DNA of 64,000 bases from assembly GCA_022009975.1 (NCBI GenBank), contig CP091733.1, forward strand, positions 1,443,001 through 1,507,000, in the 5' to 3' direction. Both the position numbers and the translations under genes were made by a program. The notes below the pieces were generated by a model. That model did no database searches, was not told the origin of the DNA, and saw only the letters and a list, made by a program, of their open reading frames with translations. Positions 45,809-55,445 of the stretch are shown one piece after another. This DNA comes from Phocaeicola vulgatus. GTDB lineage: Bacteria; Bacteroidota; Bacteroidia; Bacteroidales; Tannerellaceae. The first letter of the stretch is position 1. Each line of letters begins with the position of its first letter.

Positions 45809-46558
45809 ATGATACCTAAAGTTATACATTTCTGCTGGTTAAGCAATGATCCTTTTCCAGCAAAGATAAGAATGTGCATGGAAAGTTGGCGGAAAGTCAT
45901 GCCGGATTATACCATCAAGCATTGGAGTTTGGAGAATTTCGACCTCGCTTCCGCCCCACTCTATGTGCAAGAAGCTGTCAAAGCCAAGAAATGGGCATTC
46001 GCCGCTGATTACATCCGCATGTACGCTTTATACAAGGAAGGCGGAATCTATTTGGACTCGGATGTGAAGGTCTTGAAGAGTTTCGATCCTTTCCTCCACC
46101 ATCGCTTTTTCTCATCAATGGAATATCATCCCAGCCAAATCGAACGTTTGGGAACGATGCAGCATATTGACAAAGAGGGAAAGCGGATTGACGACGCTTA
46201 CATTTCGGGAATCCAAATACAAGCAGCCGTGATGGGTGCGGAACCCGGGGCGAAATTTGTCGGAGAAGTGTTGGAATGGTATGACCGGCATCGTTTCATT
46301 TCACAAGACGGGGAGTTGAACGTGGATATCATCGCTCCTTTCATCTATTCGCGGATTGCCGAGCAATACGGGTTCCGTTATTGGGACAAAGACCAATGTT
46401 TGGACGACAACATGAAAATCTACCGTTCGGAAATCTTTGCCGGAAACAGGCACGAAACGACTCCCGCATCGTTTGCCATCCATTATTGCGCCCACAGCTG
46501 GCGTCCTTCCATCAAGGAGAAATTAATGAAATTGTACAAGAGGTTATTACAATTCTGA
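45809..46558 (+). CDS. glycosyltransferase with DXD sugar-binding motif
   Basis: Protein of 249 residues of the glycosyltransferase family 32 type (Gly_transf_sug). It begins IPKVIHFCWLSNDPFP and has the donor-binding GGIYLDSDVKVLKSF near residue 77. It likely adds a sugar to LPS or a capsule. It starts 7 bp after the preceding gene, as part of a short envelope-glycan operon. Confidence 0.87.
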   Translation: MIPKVIHFCWLSNDPFPAKIRMCMESWRKVMPDYTIKHWSLENFDLASAPLYVQEAVKAKKWAFAADYIRMYALYKEGGIYLDSDVKVLKSFDPFLHHRFFSSMEYHPSQIERLGTMQHIDKEGKRIDDAYISGIQIQAAVMGAEPGAKFVGEVLEWYDRHRFISQDGELNVDIIAPFIYSRIAEQYGFRYWDKDQCLDDNMKIYRSEIFAGNRHETTPASFAIHYCAHSWRPSIKEKLMKLYKRLLQF

Positions 46559-46566
46559 TATAACTT

Positions 46567-46608
46567 AAAGGGGCTGCATCAAAACAATCGTTTTGACATA
46601 GCCCCTTT
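46567..46608 (+). terminator. terminator of the glycosyltransferase operon (GGGGCTG family)
   Basis: AAAGGGGCT (46567-46575) pairs with AGCCCCTTT (46600-46608), with inner CAAAAC/GTTTTG and a following TTA tract. It separates the operon from the convergent ferredoxin gene. Confidence 0.85.
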
Positions 46609-46652
46609 TATTCTTAAGCCCTTCGCTCAAGGACTTTTCTGTATTGCTTCAA

Positions 46653-46823
46653 TTAGTTACCCGGATGGATAGCTCCTGTAGGACAAGCTTCTGCGCAAGT
46701 TCCACAATCTGCACACATTTCAGGATTGATACTGTACTTATCACCTTCAGAAATTGCTCCAACAGGACATTCGTCGATACATGTTCCACAAGCAATACAA
46801 TCGTCGCTAATTACGTAAGCCAT
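46653..46823 (-). CDS. 4Fe-4S ferredoxin (two clusters)
   Basis: Small protein of 56 residues, MAYVISDDCIACGTC..., with two complete CxxCxxCxxxCP motifs (CIACGTCIDECP and CADCGTCAEACP). Classical clostridial-type bacterial ferredoxin, an electron carrier in anaerobic metabolism. A TATTCGTATAA-like AT-rich region lies upstream, but the promoter is not clear. Confidence 0.96.
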   Translation of the reverse strand: MAYVISDDCIACGTCIDECPVGAISEGDKYSINPEMCADCGTCAEACPTGAIHPGN

Positions 46824-46997
46824 TTTCTTTAAACGTTTAAATTGTTAACTATTAGTAAGTGCAAATGTACAGTTTTATTCGTATAAAAAAAATATCTTTG
46901 GGTATATTTTTTTGAAGCTCTCTAATTATTTCTACATTTGCAATAAAAATAGATTTACAACGTTCTAAGATTGTATCTTTATAAAAACAGACAAAAG

Positions 46998-47698
46998 TTG
47001 AAGCGTATATTTATAATCATAGGTCTTATACTGTCGTTGCCTGTCGCACTTTTCGCACAGCAAGAGAAGGTTAAGAATCAACCTTACGTAGACAATAAAT
47101 TATTTCATTTGGGTTTCCATGTCGGCTTGCATGCGCAAGACATGATTTTGACCCATTCGGGAGCCAACACCAACGGTGAAGTTTGGTTTGCCGAAATCCC
47201 CTCCTATTCTCCCGGCTTCAGTGTCGGCGTAATTGGCGACATGTATTTGAATCCCTACTTCAATCTGCGTTTTACGCCGACTATCAATTTCGGGGACAAG
47301 AAATTTGTGTTCAAAGAGCAGGAAAGTGGTGATGAGTTCCGCACATCCGTGCGATCCAGCTATTTGACTTTCCCGTTATCCGTCAAATATTCCGCGATGA
47401 GGCTAAATAATTTCCGTCCTTACTTGGTCGGAGGAATATACACGGCTTTGATTTAGGAAGGAAAAGAGGAAATCCGATGCTGCTCAAAGGAACGGACTTC
47501 GGGTTGGAATTTGGTTTGGGATGCAATCTTTACCTGCCCTTTTTCCGCCTCTGTCCCGAACTGAAGTTCAGCTTCGGGCTGTTAGATTTATTGGAAAAGG
47601 ATCGTTCAGACCTTCAAGGGCAGGAAACGATAAAATATTCAGATGCGCTTTCCAAAGCGACTTCCCGCATGGTCACGCTTACATTTAATTTCGAATAA
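46998..47698 (+). CDS. PorT-like outer-membrane beta-barrel protein (frameshifted)
   Basis: Protein of about 234 residues. It starts MKRIFIIIGLILSLPVALFAQ (TTG at 46998, a signal peptide), then NKLFHLGFHVGLHAQDM and repeated short amphipathic strands ending in LTFNFE. This is the PorT/outer-membrane-protein pattern linked to the type IX secretion system. The frame breaks at about 47446-47449 in a T run; the joined sequence reads YTALDLGRKRGNPMLLKGTD or similar. It converges on cdsA and overlaps its end by 14 bp. Confidence 0.78.
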
Positions 47699-48530
47699 GC
47701 CATTCTATATAAATGTAAGCAGCAGGAGATGCCATCAACACGCTGTCGAAGCGGTCGAGCATTCCGCCATGTCCGGGCAAGATATTGCCGGAGTCTTTCA
47801 CTCCTAACGTCCTCTTCATCAATGATTCGGTCAAATCTCCCCAAGTGGCGAAGAGGACAACTACGGCTGACAAGATTAGCCAGTGCAAACGGCTTACCTG
47901 CGGCTCGAAGCAAGCGACTGCCTGGGAACCAAGCAACACGATAACAAATCCACCCCAAAATCCTTCCCACGATTTCTTAGGGGAAATGCGCTCAAACAGT
48001 TTGTGTTTGCCCAGCATGGAACCGACCAAAAATGCGCCGGTGTCGTTCAACCACACAAATATGAATATCGCCAAGATGAGCCAAGGAGCATATTGCGGTC
48101 CCGATGAATCCGCCAAAGCGTCGCCCGGACGGAGAACCAAGTAGTTCATCAACGAAAAAGATCCGGCACAATAAATCTGCGCCAAAAAGGTAAAAGCCCA
48201 ATTATTGATAGGATTGGGAGCTTTCGTGTATAACTCGCCAATGAATGTATACATAATAAATAAGATGTAAGGGAGAAAGACGATTCCTCCAGCGACTCCA
48301 CTTGCATTCAGGAAGCAAGCAGCAAAGAGATAGACTCCACCCGCCGTGCTGACTGCCCGCTTCAAAGCTGCATTTTGATAATGATCCAGCAGACCATAAA
48401 ATTCCCACAAAGAGAGAGCGGTTATCAAACCAAAAAGGATAGCAAACGTGTAGGCACTAAACAAAATGGCACTCACCAAAACGCCTACGAATATCAGTCC
48501 CGTCAGGGTACGTTTAATGAAATTATTCAA
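47685..48530 (-). CDS. cdsA: phosphatidate cytidylyltransferase
   Basis: Integral membrane enzyme of 281 residues that makes CDP-diacylglycerol. It has many hydrophobic helices, and the C-terminal signature SLMKRTLGVKDSGNILPGHGGMLDRFDS fits the CTP-transferase motif S-x-x-KR-x4-KD-x5-PGHGG-x2-DR-x-D exactly. Central enzyme of phospholipid synthesis. Confidence 0.96.
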   Translation of the reverse strand: MNNFIKRTLTGLIFVGVLVSAILFSAYTFAILFGLITALSLWEFYGLLDHYQNAALKRAVSTAGGVYLFAACFLNASGVAGGIVFLPYILFIMYTFIGELYTKAPNPINNWAFTFLAQIYCAGSFSLMNYLVLRPGDALADSSGPQYAPWLILAIFIFVWLNDTGAFLVGSMLGKHKLFERISPKKSWEGFWGGFVIVLLGSQAVACFEPQVSRLHWLILSAVVVLFATWGDLTESLMKRTLGVKDSGNILPGHGGMLDRFDSVLMASPAAYIYIEWLIRN

Positions 48531-48829
48531 AACTATACGATTTATGTTCCACCCAAAGGGTTTTCACGATTAATTATTTGGCTGCAAACTTACAAATCCA
48601 TTGAATTATGGACAACAGACAATGGTTATTCTTTTATCTGCCCTGACTGCCTTTGGATAATCCATCCTCTTATTTATATCGTCTGTCAAAATATTGTTGC
48701 TTTTTGATGGTTCAATCACATGCTTCTTCATGGATTAAAACACCGTTTAAACGCTGTTTAAATGGAATTAAAACACTATGTAAACGGTAAAAACATGAAC
48801 GGCAATCCCCAGATAAAACATTCTTGATA

Positions 48830-48870
48830 TTTCTTTTTCTTAATATCTTTCCATATCTTTGCATAAAGAT
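48830..48870 (+). promoter_or_regulatory. manC promoter with palindrome over the -7 box
   Basis: TATCTTTG at 48854-48861 is a perfect -7 box, with a weak TTTC near 48830 at the -33 position. ATCTTT-gcat-AAAGAT (48855-48870) forms a short inverted repeat across the -7 box, which could be an operator. Confidence 0.55.
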
Positions 48871-48876
48871 GGGAAA

Positions 48877-48924
48877 GAGATAGGGGCGGAAGTCCGAGAG
48901 AGGGAATCCTCCGAATGATATCTC
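48877..48924 (+). ncRNA. candidate structured leader upstream of manC
   Basis: GAGATA (48877-48882) can pair with TATCTC (48919-48924), enclosing CGG-AAGT-CCG (48887-48896) and GAGG-GAAT-CCTC (48900-48911), a small three-way junction. It begins just after the predicted start of transcription and ends about 30 nt before the ATG. Role unknown. Confidence 0.35.
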
Positions 48925-48955
48925 ATACGTATAATATAAATTAATAATACAGGAC

Positions 48956-50029
48956 ATGAATAAAAACTACTGCGTTATCATGGCAGGAGGAGTGGGTTCA
49001 CGTTTTTGGCCATTGAGCCGCTCAGCCAAACCGAAACAATTCATAGACGCATTGGGTATCGGTAAGACGTTCATTCAAATGACATACGAACGATTTGCGA
49101 GGTTCATCCCGGATGAAAACTTCTTGGTCGTAACAGGTGAAGCATATAAGACTTTGGTATTGGAACAATTACCCATGCTGAAAGAGGAACAAGTATTGAC
49201 TGAGCCATGCAGACGCAACACGGCTCCTTGCATTGCTTATGCGACTTATCGAATCGCCAAGAACGACCCGGATGCCGTCATGATAGTGACTCCGTCCGAC
49301 CATTATATCCAGAAAGAAGAGTATTTCGAAGAGGTCATGCGCTATGCGCTCGACCACGCAGGCAATCATCCGGACTTGGTAACTGTGGGGATTCGCCCGA
49401 CTTATCCAGCAACCGGCTATGGATATATCCAAAAAGGAGAAACGGAGAAAAACATCTCTTCCGTCTTGGCATTCAAGGAAAAACCCGACTTGAAAACAGC
49501 AGTCTCTTTCCTGAACGAAGGATGTTTCGTTTGGAACTCAGGAATGTTCGTCTGGTCGGTCGCTGCCATTCAGAAAGCATTGGAGTCTTTCGTTCCAGAC
49601 ATAGCACAATCCTTTGAAAAGCTGGTCCCTTATTACGGAACGCAAGAGGAACAGACTTGCGTCAATACCACTTATGAGGCTTGCCAAAGCATCTCCATCG
49701 ACTATGCCGTCATGGAAAGGGCACAGAATGTGGTCGTGATCGATGGCGATTTCGGATGGAGCGACATCGGGACATGGGGATCTTTGTATGAACATTTAGA
49801 CAAAGACAGTGCGCATAATGCCAAAATCGGAGGCGATGTGCTCTATTTCGACACTTGCAACACTTTGGTCAAAGAAGAGCTTCCCGACAAACTTTTGGTC
49901 TTGGCAGGACTCGATGACTATGTCGTGGCAGACACAAAGGATGTCTTGTTGGTCTGCCCGAAAAGGGATGAAGCCGAATTGAAGCAGTTAATTGAGACTG
50001 TGCTGAAAAAAAGAAGCGATATCCAATAA
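48956..50029 (+). CDS. manC: mannose-1-phosphate guanylyltransferase
   Basis: Nucleotidyltransferase of 357 residues making GDP-mannose for surface glycans. It opens with VIMAGGVGSRFWPLSRSAKP, the NDP-sugar pyrophosphorylase signature. EPCRRNTAPCIAYATYRI, FKEKPDL and NSGMFVWS are also typical. No phosphomannose isomerase domain is fused. It stands directly before the polysaccharide export genes. Confidence 0.95.
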   Translation: MNKNYCVIMAGGVGSRFWPLSRSAKPKQFIDALGIGKTFIQMTYERFARFIPDENFLVVTGEAYKTLVLEQLPMLKEEQVLTEPCRRNTAPCIAYATYRIAKNDPDAVMIVTPSDHYIQKEEYFEEVMRYALDHAGNHPDLVTVGIRPTYPATGYGYIQKGETEKNISSVLAFKEKPDLKTAVSFLNEGCFVWNSGMFVWSVAAIQKALESFVPDIAQSFEKLVPYYGTQEEQTCVNTTYEACQSISIDYAVMERAQNVVVIDGDFGWSDIGTWGSLYEHLDKDSAHNAKIGGDVLYFDTCNTLVKEELPDKLLVLAGLDDYVVADTKDVLLVCPKRDEAELKQLIETVLKKRSDIQ

Positions 50030-50043
50030 AAAGCCCCTCCATA

Positions 50044-50079
50044 TTAGGTCGTCAGCCTGCAAATTTGTATTTTTGCAGG
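50044..50079 (+). promoter_or_regulatory. candidate wza promoter with inverted repeat
   Basis: TTAG (50044-50047), 20 bp, TATTTTTG (50068-50075). The -7 box lies inside the inverted repeat CCTGCAAA/TTTGCAGG (50056-50063 and 50072-50079), so the same DNA could be an operator or the terminator of manC. Confidence 0.45.
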
Positions 50080-50119
50080 TCAAAAGGCCTTATATGGCCA
50101 TATTCATACATTAACAAAC

Positions 50120-50988
50120 ATGAGTTATAACAATTTTAATAATATGAATCCGTTATCTACCCTATTGCATCACTCCAAAGGGAGCGTCAAAAGCAGAAAG
50201 TCTAAATTAGTATGCCAAGTAATGATCCTTTTATTATTAATGTCTCTTATTTCTTGCAAAACGACGAAAGATGTCGTCTATCTTCAGGACGTTGTCCCGT
50301 ACAAAGCCACTGATATAGAGCAGAAATTTGAAGTGCTTATCCACGAGGATGACTTGCTTGGAATCTTGGTAAACAGTAAAGACAAAGAATTGGTAGTTCC
50401 TTTCAACATGCCAATGGTCTCCTACCAAATCGGTTCCGAATCGTATGGACAACAGCGTCTGTTGGGCTATTTGGTTGACGTGAATGGAGATATTGATTTC
50501 CCAGTCTTGGGTAAAATCCATGTAGTGGGACTCACCCGCTTGCAATTGAAGGAGATGATCAAAAAACGGTTGATTGACGAAGACTTGGTCAAAGACCCTG
50601 TCGTCACAGTCCAGTTCTTGAATTATAAAGTATCCGTCATAGGTGAAGTTGCCCGTCCGGGTTCTTTCACGATTGCCGGCGACCGCATCACTTTGTTGGA
50701 AGCACTTAGTATGGCAGGAGACTTGACTATTTATGGTAGACGTGACCGCGTGGCAGTTATCCGTGAAAAAGACGGAAAACGCAAGGTGTTGTTCCATGAT
50801 TTGCGTTCATCCGACATCTTTCTTCGCCTTGCTACTATTTGCAGCAAAACGATATTGTTTACGTAGAGCCTAACCGTGCTAAATCCCAACAGAGTGGAAT
50901 CAACCAGAACAACTCGGCAAGCGTATGGTTGTCTGCCGTTTCGGTTTTGGCAGCAATAGCTTCCTTGATTGTCACTTTAACAAAATAA
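50120..50988 (+). CDS. wza: polysaccharide export lipoprotein Wza-like (frameshifted)
   Basis: Outer-membrane lipoprotein of about 289 residues with the lipobox MSLISC. The Poly_export domain runs DVVYLQDVVPYK...IHEDDLLGI and is followed by a SLBB domain (YKVSVIGEVARPGSFTI, LLEALSMAGDLT). It forms the capsule/EPS exit pore. The frame breaks at about 50820, a T4 seen as T3. Joined, it reads DIFSSPCYYLQQNDIVYVEP and ends with a membrane helix at 50988. The ATG at 50120 could be replaced by a later one. Confidence 0.88.
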
Positions 50989-51008
50989 CATAATTACCTA
51001 TTTGTATA

Positions 51009-53419
51009 ATGGAGCAATTTGAAAACAACAACAATATAGAACAACAAGAGCCGGAGTTAAATATCCTTGACCTTATCAAGATTGCTTTGGCCAATTGGTA
51101 TTGGTTCGTGATATCCGCAGTATTATGCGTATCTGTCGCTTTCGTTTATCTAAAGTGGGCACCCAAGATTTATACCCGCACGGCTTCCGTCCTAATCAAA
51201 GACGACAAAAAGGTAGTGGTTTTTCCGAGTCGAACGCCTTCGGGGATTTGGGTATCACGATGGGGTCTCGAAATGTAGACAATGAAGTATTGGTATTCAA
51301 GGCAAACCGATTGATGGAAATGGTTGTCAAACGCTTGCATTTGGATATCAACTATTCTATCAAAGAGGGATTGCGCACAGTCGATTTGTATACTCGTGCC
51401 CCGATTTCTTTGACATTCCCGGAAGCGGAAGGAGAACAGACCTTTTCTTTGAAAGCGACTCCGATAAACAAACAGAAAGTCCTTTTGCATGACTTTAAGA
51501 CAATCAACACCGAAGGTGAACTTGTGGAGGTTGGCAAACCGATACAGGTCATGTTGGGCGACTCGGTCAATACTCCGGTTGGTCCTGTGAAGATAGAAGC
51601 TACATTGGACTATTCCGACCGTTATTGGAACAAAGAAATCAACGTCAGCAAAAGTTCGGTTTCTTCTGTCACCAACGCTTACCAAGCGGCATTGAACGCA
51701 TCTTTGGCTTCCAAGACATCAACCATCATCAACTTGACACTCCAGGATCGTTCCATCCCTCGTGCAGAAGATGTATTGAACACGTTGATTGCCGTGTACA
51801 AAGAAGATGTCATCAACGACAAGAACCAAGTGGCAGTCAATACCTCCAACTTTATCGCTGACCGTTTGCTTATCATCGAGAAGGAATTGGGAAGTGTGGA
51901 TGCGAATATCGAGTCGTTCAAGAAGGAGAACCAATTGACGGATATCACTTCTGAAACAGGCATGTATCTTCAGAACACAAGCCAATACAATCAAGAGAGC
52001 CTCTCTTTGCAGAGCCAGTTGCAATTGGCAAAATATATCAAAGAGTATTTGATTGACCCTTCCCACAATGCGGATTTGATCCCTGCGAACACGGGTGTGG
52101 ATGTCAATGTAGAAAGTGATATTTCGGAATATAACACGATGTTGCTGAAACGTGACAAGCTGATTAGCAATAGTAGTAGCAAGAACCCGGTTATTCAGGA
52201 TTTGAACAACTCTTTGAATGCCATGCGCCAGACTATCATCCGTTCCATCGACAACTTGATTGTTGGGTTGAATGTGAAGATTAATAATGTACAAAACCAA
52301 GCTGCACAGACTTCTCGCCGTATCTCGGCTGTCCCGACGCAGCAGAAGTATGTCCTTTCGGTTGAGCGTCAACAAAAAATCAAGGAAGAACTTTACCTTT
52401 ATTTGTTGAACAAACGCGAGGAGAATGCGTTGACACAAGCTATCACGGAAAGCAATGCCCGTATCATCGACCCTGCCGGAGGTTCCAATGCGCCGATTGC
52501 GCCAAAGTCCACCATCATCCTGTTAATGGCATTTGTCATTGGTTGTGGTATTCCAGCCGGAATCATTTGGTTAATCTTCACGTTGGATACGAAAGTCCGT
52601 ACTCGTAAAGATTTGGAAAAGGTCATAACGCTTCCGTTCTTGGGAGAAATTCCAAACAAAGAGAAAAAAGACAAAAGAGAAGTGGTGGTTCATGCCAACA
52701 GCCGAGATTCTATCTCCGAAGCATTCCGTATCATTCGTACCAACATGGAATTCATGCGGGTAAAAGCGAAGAATATGCAAGTCTTGATGCTTACGTCCAT
52801 GAATCCGGGTGCAGGAAAAACGTTTACTACCATAAACCTCGCTGCCAGCCTTGCTTTGGCAAAGAAGAGAGTTGTCATAGTAGATTTGGATATCCGTAAA
52901 GAATCATTAAGCAAACTCATCCCTAACATGGGAGGAGGTCATACTACTGGAGTCACTCATTTCTTGTCTGGAAAAGTGGACAACATCGATGATATCATCA
53001 TAAAGGATGTATTCTGCGAAGGTCTGGACGCAATCAAGGCAGGTCCGGTTCCACCTAACCCATCAGAGTTGTTGCTGAGTGAGCAATTGGATACGCTGAT
53101 GAATGAATTGCGCAAAAGATATGACTATATCATCGTGGACAACGTTCCGGCTACAGCCGTAGCAGATGCTGTCATTGTAAACCGTGTAACTGACTTGACT
53201 ATTTATATAGCACGTGCAGGAAACATGGACAAACGACAGTTGCCAGAATTGGAACGTCTGTACCATGCCAACAAATTCAACAACCTCTGCTTGATTCTCA
53301 ACGGAACAGATTATCATCATGGTTACGGTTATGGCTATGGTTACGGTTATGGCTATGGTTACGGTTATGGCTATGGCAATGATGATGAGAAAAAGAAGAA
53401 AGTAATTGTTCATGTTTGA
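51009..53419 (+). CDS. wzc: Wzc-like polysaccharide co-polymerase/tyrosine autokinase (frameshifted)
   Basis: Protein of about 803 residues. N-terminal Wzz domain with membrane helix (FVISAVLCVSVAFVYL), long periplasmic coiled coil, second membrane helix (IILLMAFVIGCGIPAGIIWL), then a BY-kinase: Walker A NPGAGKTFTT, A' VVIVDLDIRK and B YIIVDNVP. The C-terminus is a tyrosine cluster in an unusual GY-repeat. The frame breaks near 51212, where GGG reads as GG (DKKGSGFSES). It regulates chain length and export with its phosphatase, the next gene, which overlaps its stop. Confidence 0.92.
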
Positions 53420-54131
53420 TTTCTTAAAAAAGAATATCCAAAACACATCCTTATTACAAGGAGCAACCGATGTCCACTCCCACTTACTTCCAGGAGTGGA
53501 CGACGGTTTCCCGGATAATGAGTCGTCTCAAGAAGCTATTTCTTTCTTAGAAGAAGTGGGAATAAAACGGATTATCTTCACTCCCCATATTATGGAAGAC
53601 TTGACGCAAACCGTGCGAGCTTCCTGAAAGAACGTTTCCAACAGTTCACTTCGACCACCCAAACTTCTATTCAATTCCATTTGGCAGCAGAGTATATGTT
53701 AGATGCTGCATTTGAAGAACGTCTTAACGAAGAGATATTGGGATTGGACGAGAAGCACATTTTAGTCGAAACCTCTTATTTCTCCGGTCCCGCCCAATCT
53801 TTATGATTTGCTTTATCAAATCACATTGAAAGGATATGTTCCCGTGATTGCACATGCGGAAAGATATCTATATATGAAAGACGAGGAAATCAATCACCTC
53901 CGGGACTTAGGTTGCGAATTGCAAATGAACTTGATGTCTTTGGCTGGCATCTACGGAAAAGGCATAGGAAAACGTGCGCTCAACTTCCTGCATGACGATT
54001 GGTATACATATATCGGAAGCGACATACATCGCCTCTCTCCTTTCCAACATGCACTCAAACAAATCAAGCTCAACAGCAAAGAGCGGGCAGCCATGCAACA
54101 ACTGTTTGAAAACAATCATCGCCTCTTTTAA
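53412..54131 (+). CDS. tyrosine-protein phosphatase YwqE/CpsB-like (two frameshifts)
   Basis: Metal-dependent PHP-type phosphatase of about 239 residues that removes phosphate from the kinase tail. TDVHSHLLPGVDDG and FTPHIMEDL hold metal ligands; VIAHAERYLYM, HDDWYTYIGSDIH and LSPFQHAL complete the site. The frame breaks at about 53608 (an A4 seen as A3: LTQNRASFLKER) and at about 53790 (an extra C: ETSYFSGPPNLYDLL). ATG 53412 overlaps the wzc end by 8 bp. Whether the gene is really broken needs reads. Confidence 0.85.
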
Positions 54132-54192
54132 GCCTTCTCCTGCCAAATTTCATCTATTTATACCAAAAGGAATAATAAAAAGTAGCATCTTG

Positions 54193-54224
54193 ATTGGCTT
54201 ATTTAGATATTTATTATACTTTTG
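54193..54224 (+). promoter_or_regulatory. promoter of the small acidic protein and OmpA genes
   Basis: ATTG near 54193 and TACTTTTG (54217-54224), 20 bp apart, matching TAnnTTTG. It lies about 45 bp before the ATG at 54270. Confidence 0.6.
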
Positions 54225-54269
54225 TGTATAATAATTGGCTTCTGCCGATATAAAAAACCTAAATAGAAA

Positions 54270-54601
54270 ATGAGTATGAGTACACAAGATGATTTAATTT
54301 ATGACGATGTCGAGTCAATGAAGTTCATAAAGAACTATCTTCCCCAAGAGCTGAAAGAGAAATTCAGCGATGACGACATCTATTATATTGTTGATTTGAT
54401 TTATGACTTCTATGACAGCAAAGGTTTCATGGATGAGAGTGATGATGACGACAACGTTGTTGAAATCAATGAAGAGGAACTGATAGACTATGTCATAAAA
54501 ACGCCCAGAAAGATGGCGTCGGCAAGTTCCTTCCTGAAGAAATCCAATTCGTTATCCAAGGAGAATTGGAATATTGCGATTCATTGAACATGTTTGACTA
54601 A
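54270..54601 (+). CDS. small acidic conserved protein (frameshifted)
   Basis: Protein of about 110 residues with high Asp/Glu content (SDDDIYYIVDLIYDFYD, ESDDDDNVVEINEEEL). Helical, cytosolic, no known domain. Restoring one A in the run at 54497-54501 gives NAQKDGVGKFLPEEIQFVIQ and a stop at 54601 (NMFD). Its close relatives are found in Bacteroidota next to OmpA-type genes. Function unknown. Confidence 0.7.
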
Positions 54602-54618
54602 AAATACAAGGAGGAAAT

Positions 54619-55302
54619 ATGAAAAGTCTAAAAGTATTAACAGCTATGCTACTTTCCGTAACGTTGATTTTCTCAAGTTGCGGTTCTTGGAATAACACAC
54701 AAAAAGGTGCGGCAATCGGAGTAGGTGGCGGAGCTGCCGTTGGTGCTGGAGTCGGTGCAATTGCCGGCAACACAGCATTAGGCACAATCATCGGTGCAGC
54801 TGTTGGAGGAACAGCTGGTGCATTGATTGGTAAGAAAATGGATAAACAAAAGAAAGAATTGGAAGCGACATTGCCAGAAGAGGCAACTGTTGAGACAATC
54901 AACAATGGTGAAGCTTTGAAGGTTACTTTTGATTCAGGTATCTTGTTTGCAACCAACTCAAGCACAGTTAGTGAAGCTTCAAAGTCTGCCTTGCGCAATT
55001 TGGCAACCAGTTTGAATCAGAATCCGGACACAGACATCAAGATTATTGGTCACACGGACAACACTGGAAAGGTTGATTACAACCAGACTCTTTCTGAAAA
55101 GAGAGCCAAAAGCGTTTTTGACTATTTGATGGTTGACCAAGGAGTTAGCAGCAAACGAATGACATACGAAGGAAAAGGAATCCATGAACCAGTTGCTGAT
55201 AACAGCACAATTGAAGGACGCGCTTTGAACCGCCGTGTGGAAATATTGATTTTGCCGAATGCACAAATGGTGCAAGATGCTCAAAACGGCACTTTGCAAT
55301 AA
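54619..55302 (+). CDS. OmpA-family lipoprotein with glycine zipper (YiaD-like)
   Basis: Lipoprotein of 227 residues with the lipobox IFSSC. A glycine-zipper membrane region follows (AAIGVGGGAAVGAGVGAIAG, GTIIGAAVGGTAGALIG), then a peptidoglycan-binding OmpA domain (FATNSSTVSEAS, IIGHTDNTGKVDYNQTLSEK, RRVEILI). It links outer membrane and wall. Transcribed with the acidic protein gene 17 bp upstream. Confidence 0.92.
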   Translation: MKSLKVLTAMLLSVTLIFSSCGSWNNTQKGAAIGVGGGAAVGAGVGAIAGNTALGTIIGAAVGGTAGALIGKKMDKQKKELEATLPEEATVETINNGEALKVTFDSGILFATNSSTVSEASKSALRNLATSLNQNPDTDIKIIGHTDNTGKVDYNQTLSEKRAKSVFDYLMVDQGVSSKRMTYEGKGIHEPVADNSTIEGRALNRRVEILILPNAQMVQDAQNGTLQ

Positions 55303-55321
55303 TCATTTGAAAATATAAGAG

Positions 55322-55362
55322 CAGGGCTGTGTCAAAATGAATATTTTGATGCAGCCCTTTTA
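55322..55362 (+). terminator. terminator after the OmpA gene (GGGCTG family)
   Basis: GCAGGGCTG and its partner CAGCCCTTT (55322-55360) with an inner TCAAAAT/ATTTTGA. Same type as at 43821, 46567 and, in part, 24656. Confidence 0.8.
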
Positions 55363-55445
55363 AGGTGTATCAGAATTAGCAAAATATTACATTAATTTCC
55401 ATCTGCGGGAAGAATTGACATAACAGAAAGCGATATTTAGAGAAA

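Larger units (their letters stand above)
48531..48955. other. regulatory region between cdsA and manC
   Basis: A 425-bp gap. It contains two near-direct copies of ATTAAAACACYRTKTAAACG (about 48733-48790), the manC promoter at 48854-48861 and a structured leader at 48877-48924. Open frames in it on either strand look non-coding. Confidence 0.5.

Noticed and set aside
48712..48957. 81-codon minus-strand frame upstream of manC
   Set aside because: Covers the manC promoter and leader; Cys-rich random composition, no family.
53600..53800. Programmed frameshifting in the phosphatase gene
   Set aside because: No slippery heptamer with a structure, and two separate breaks of opposite kind; the same breaks occur in unrelated genes here.
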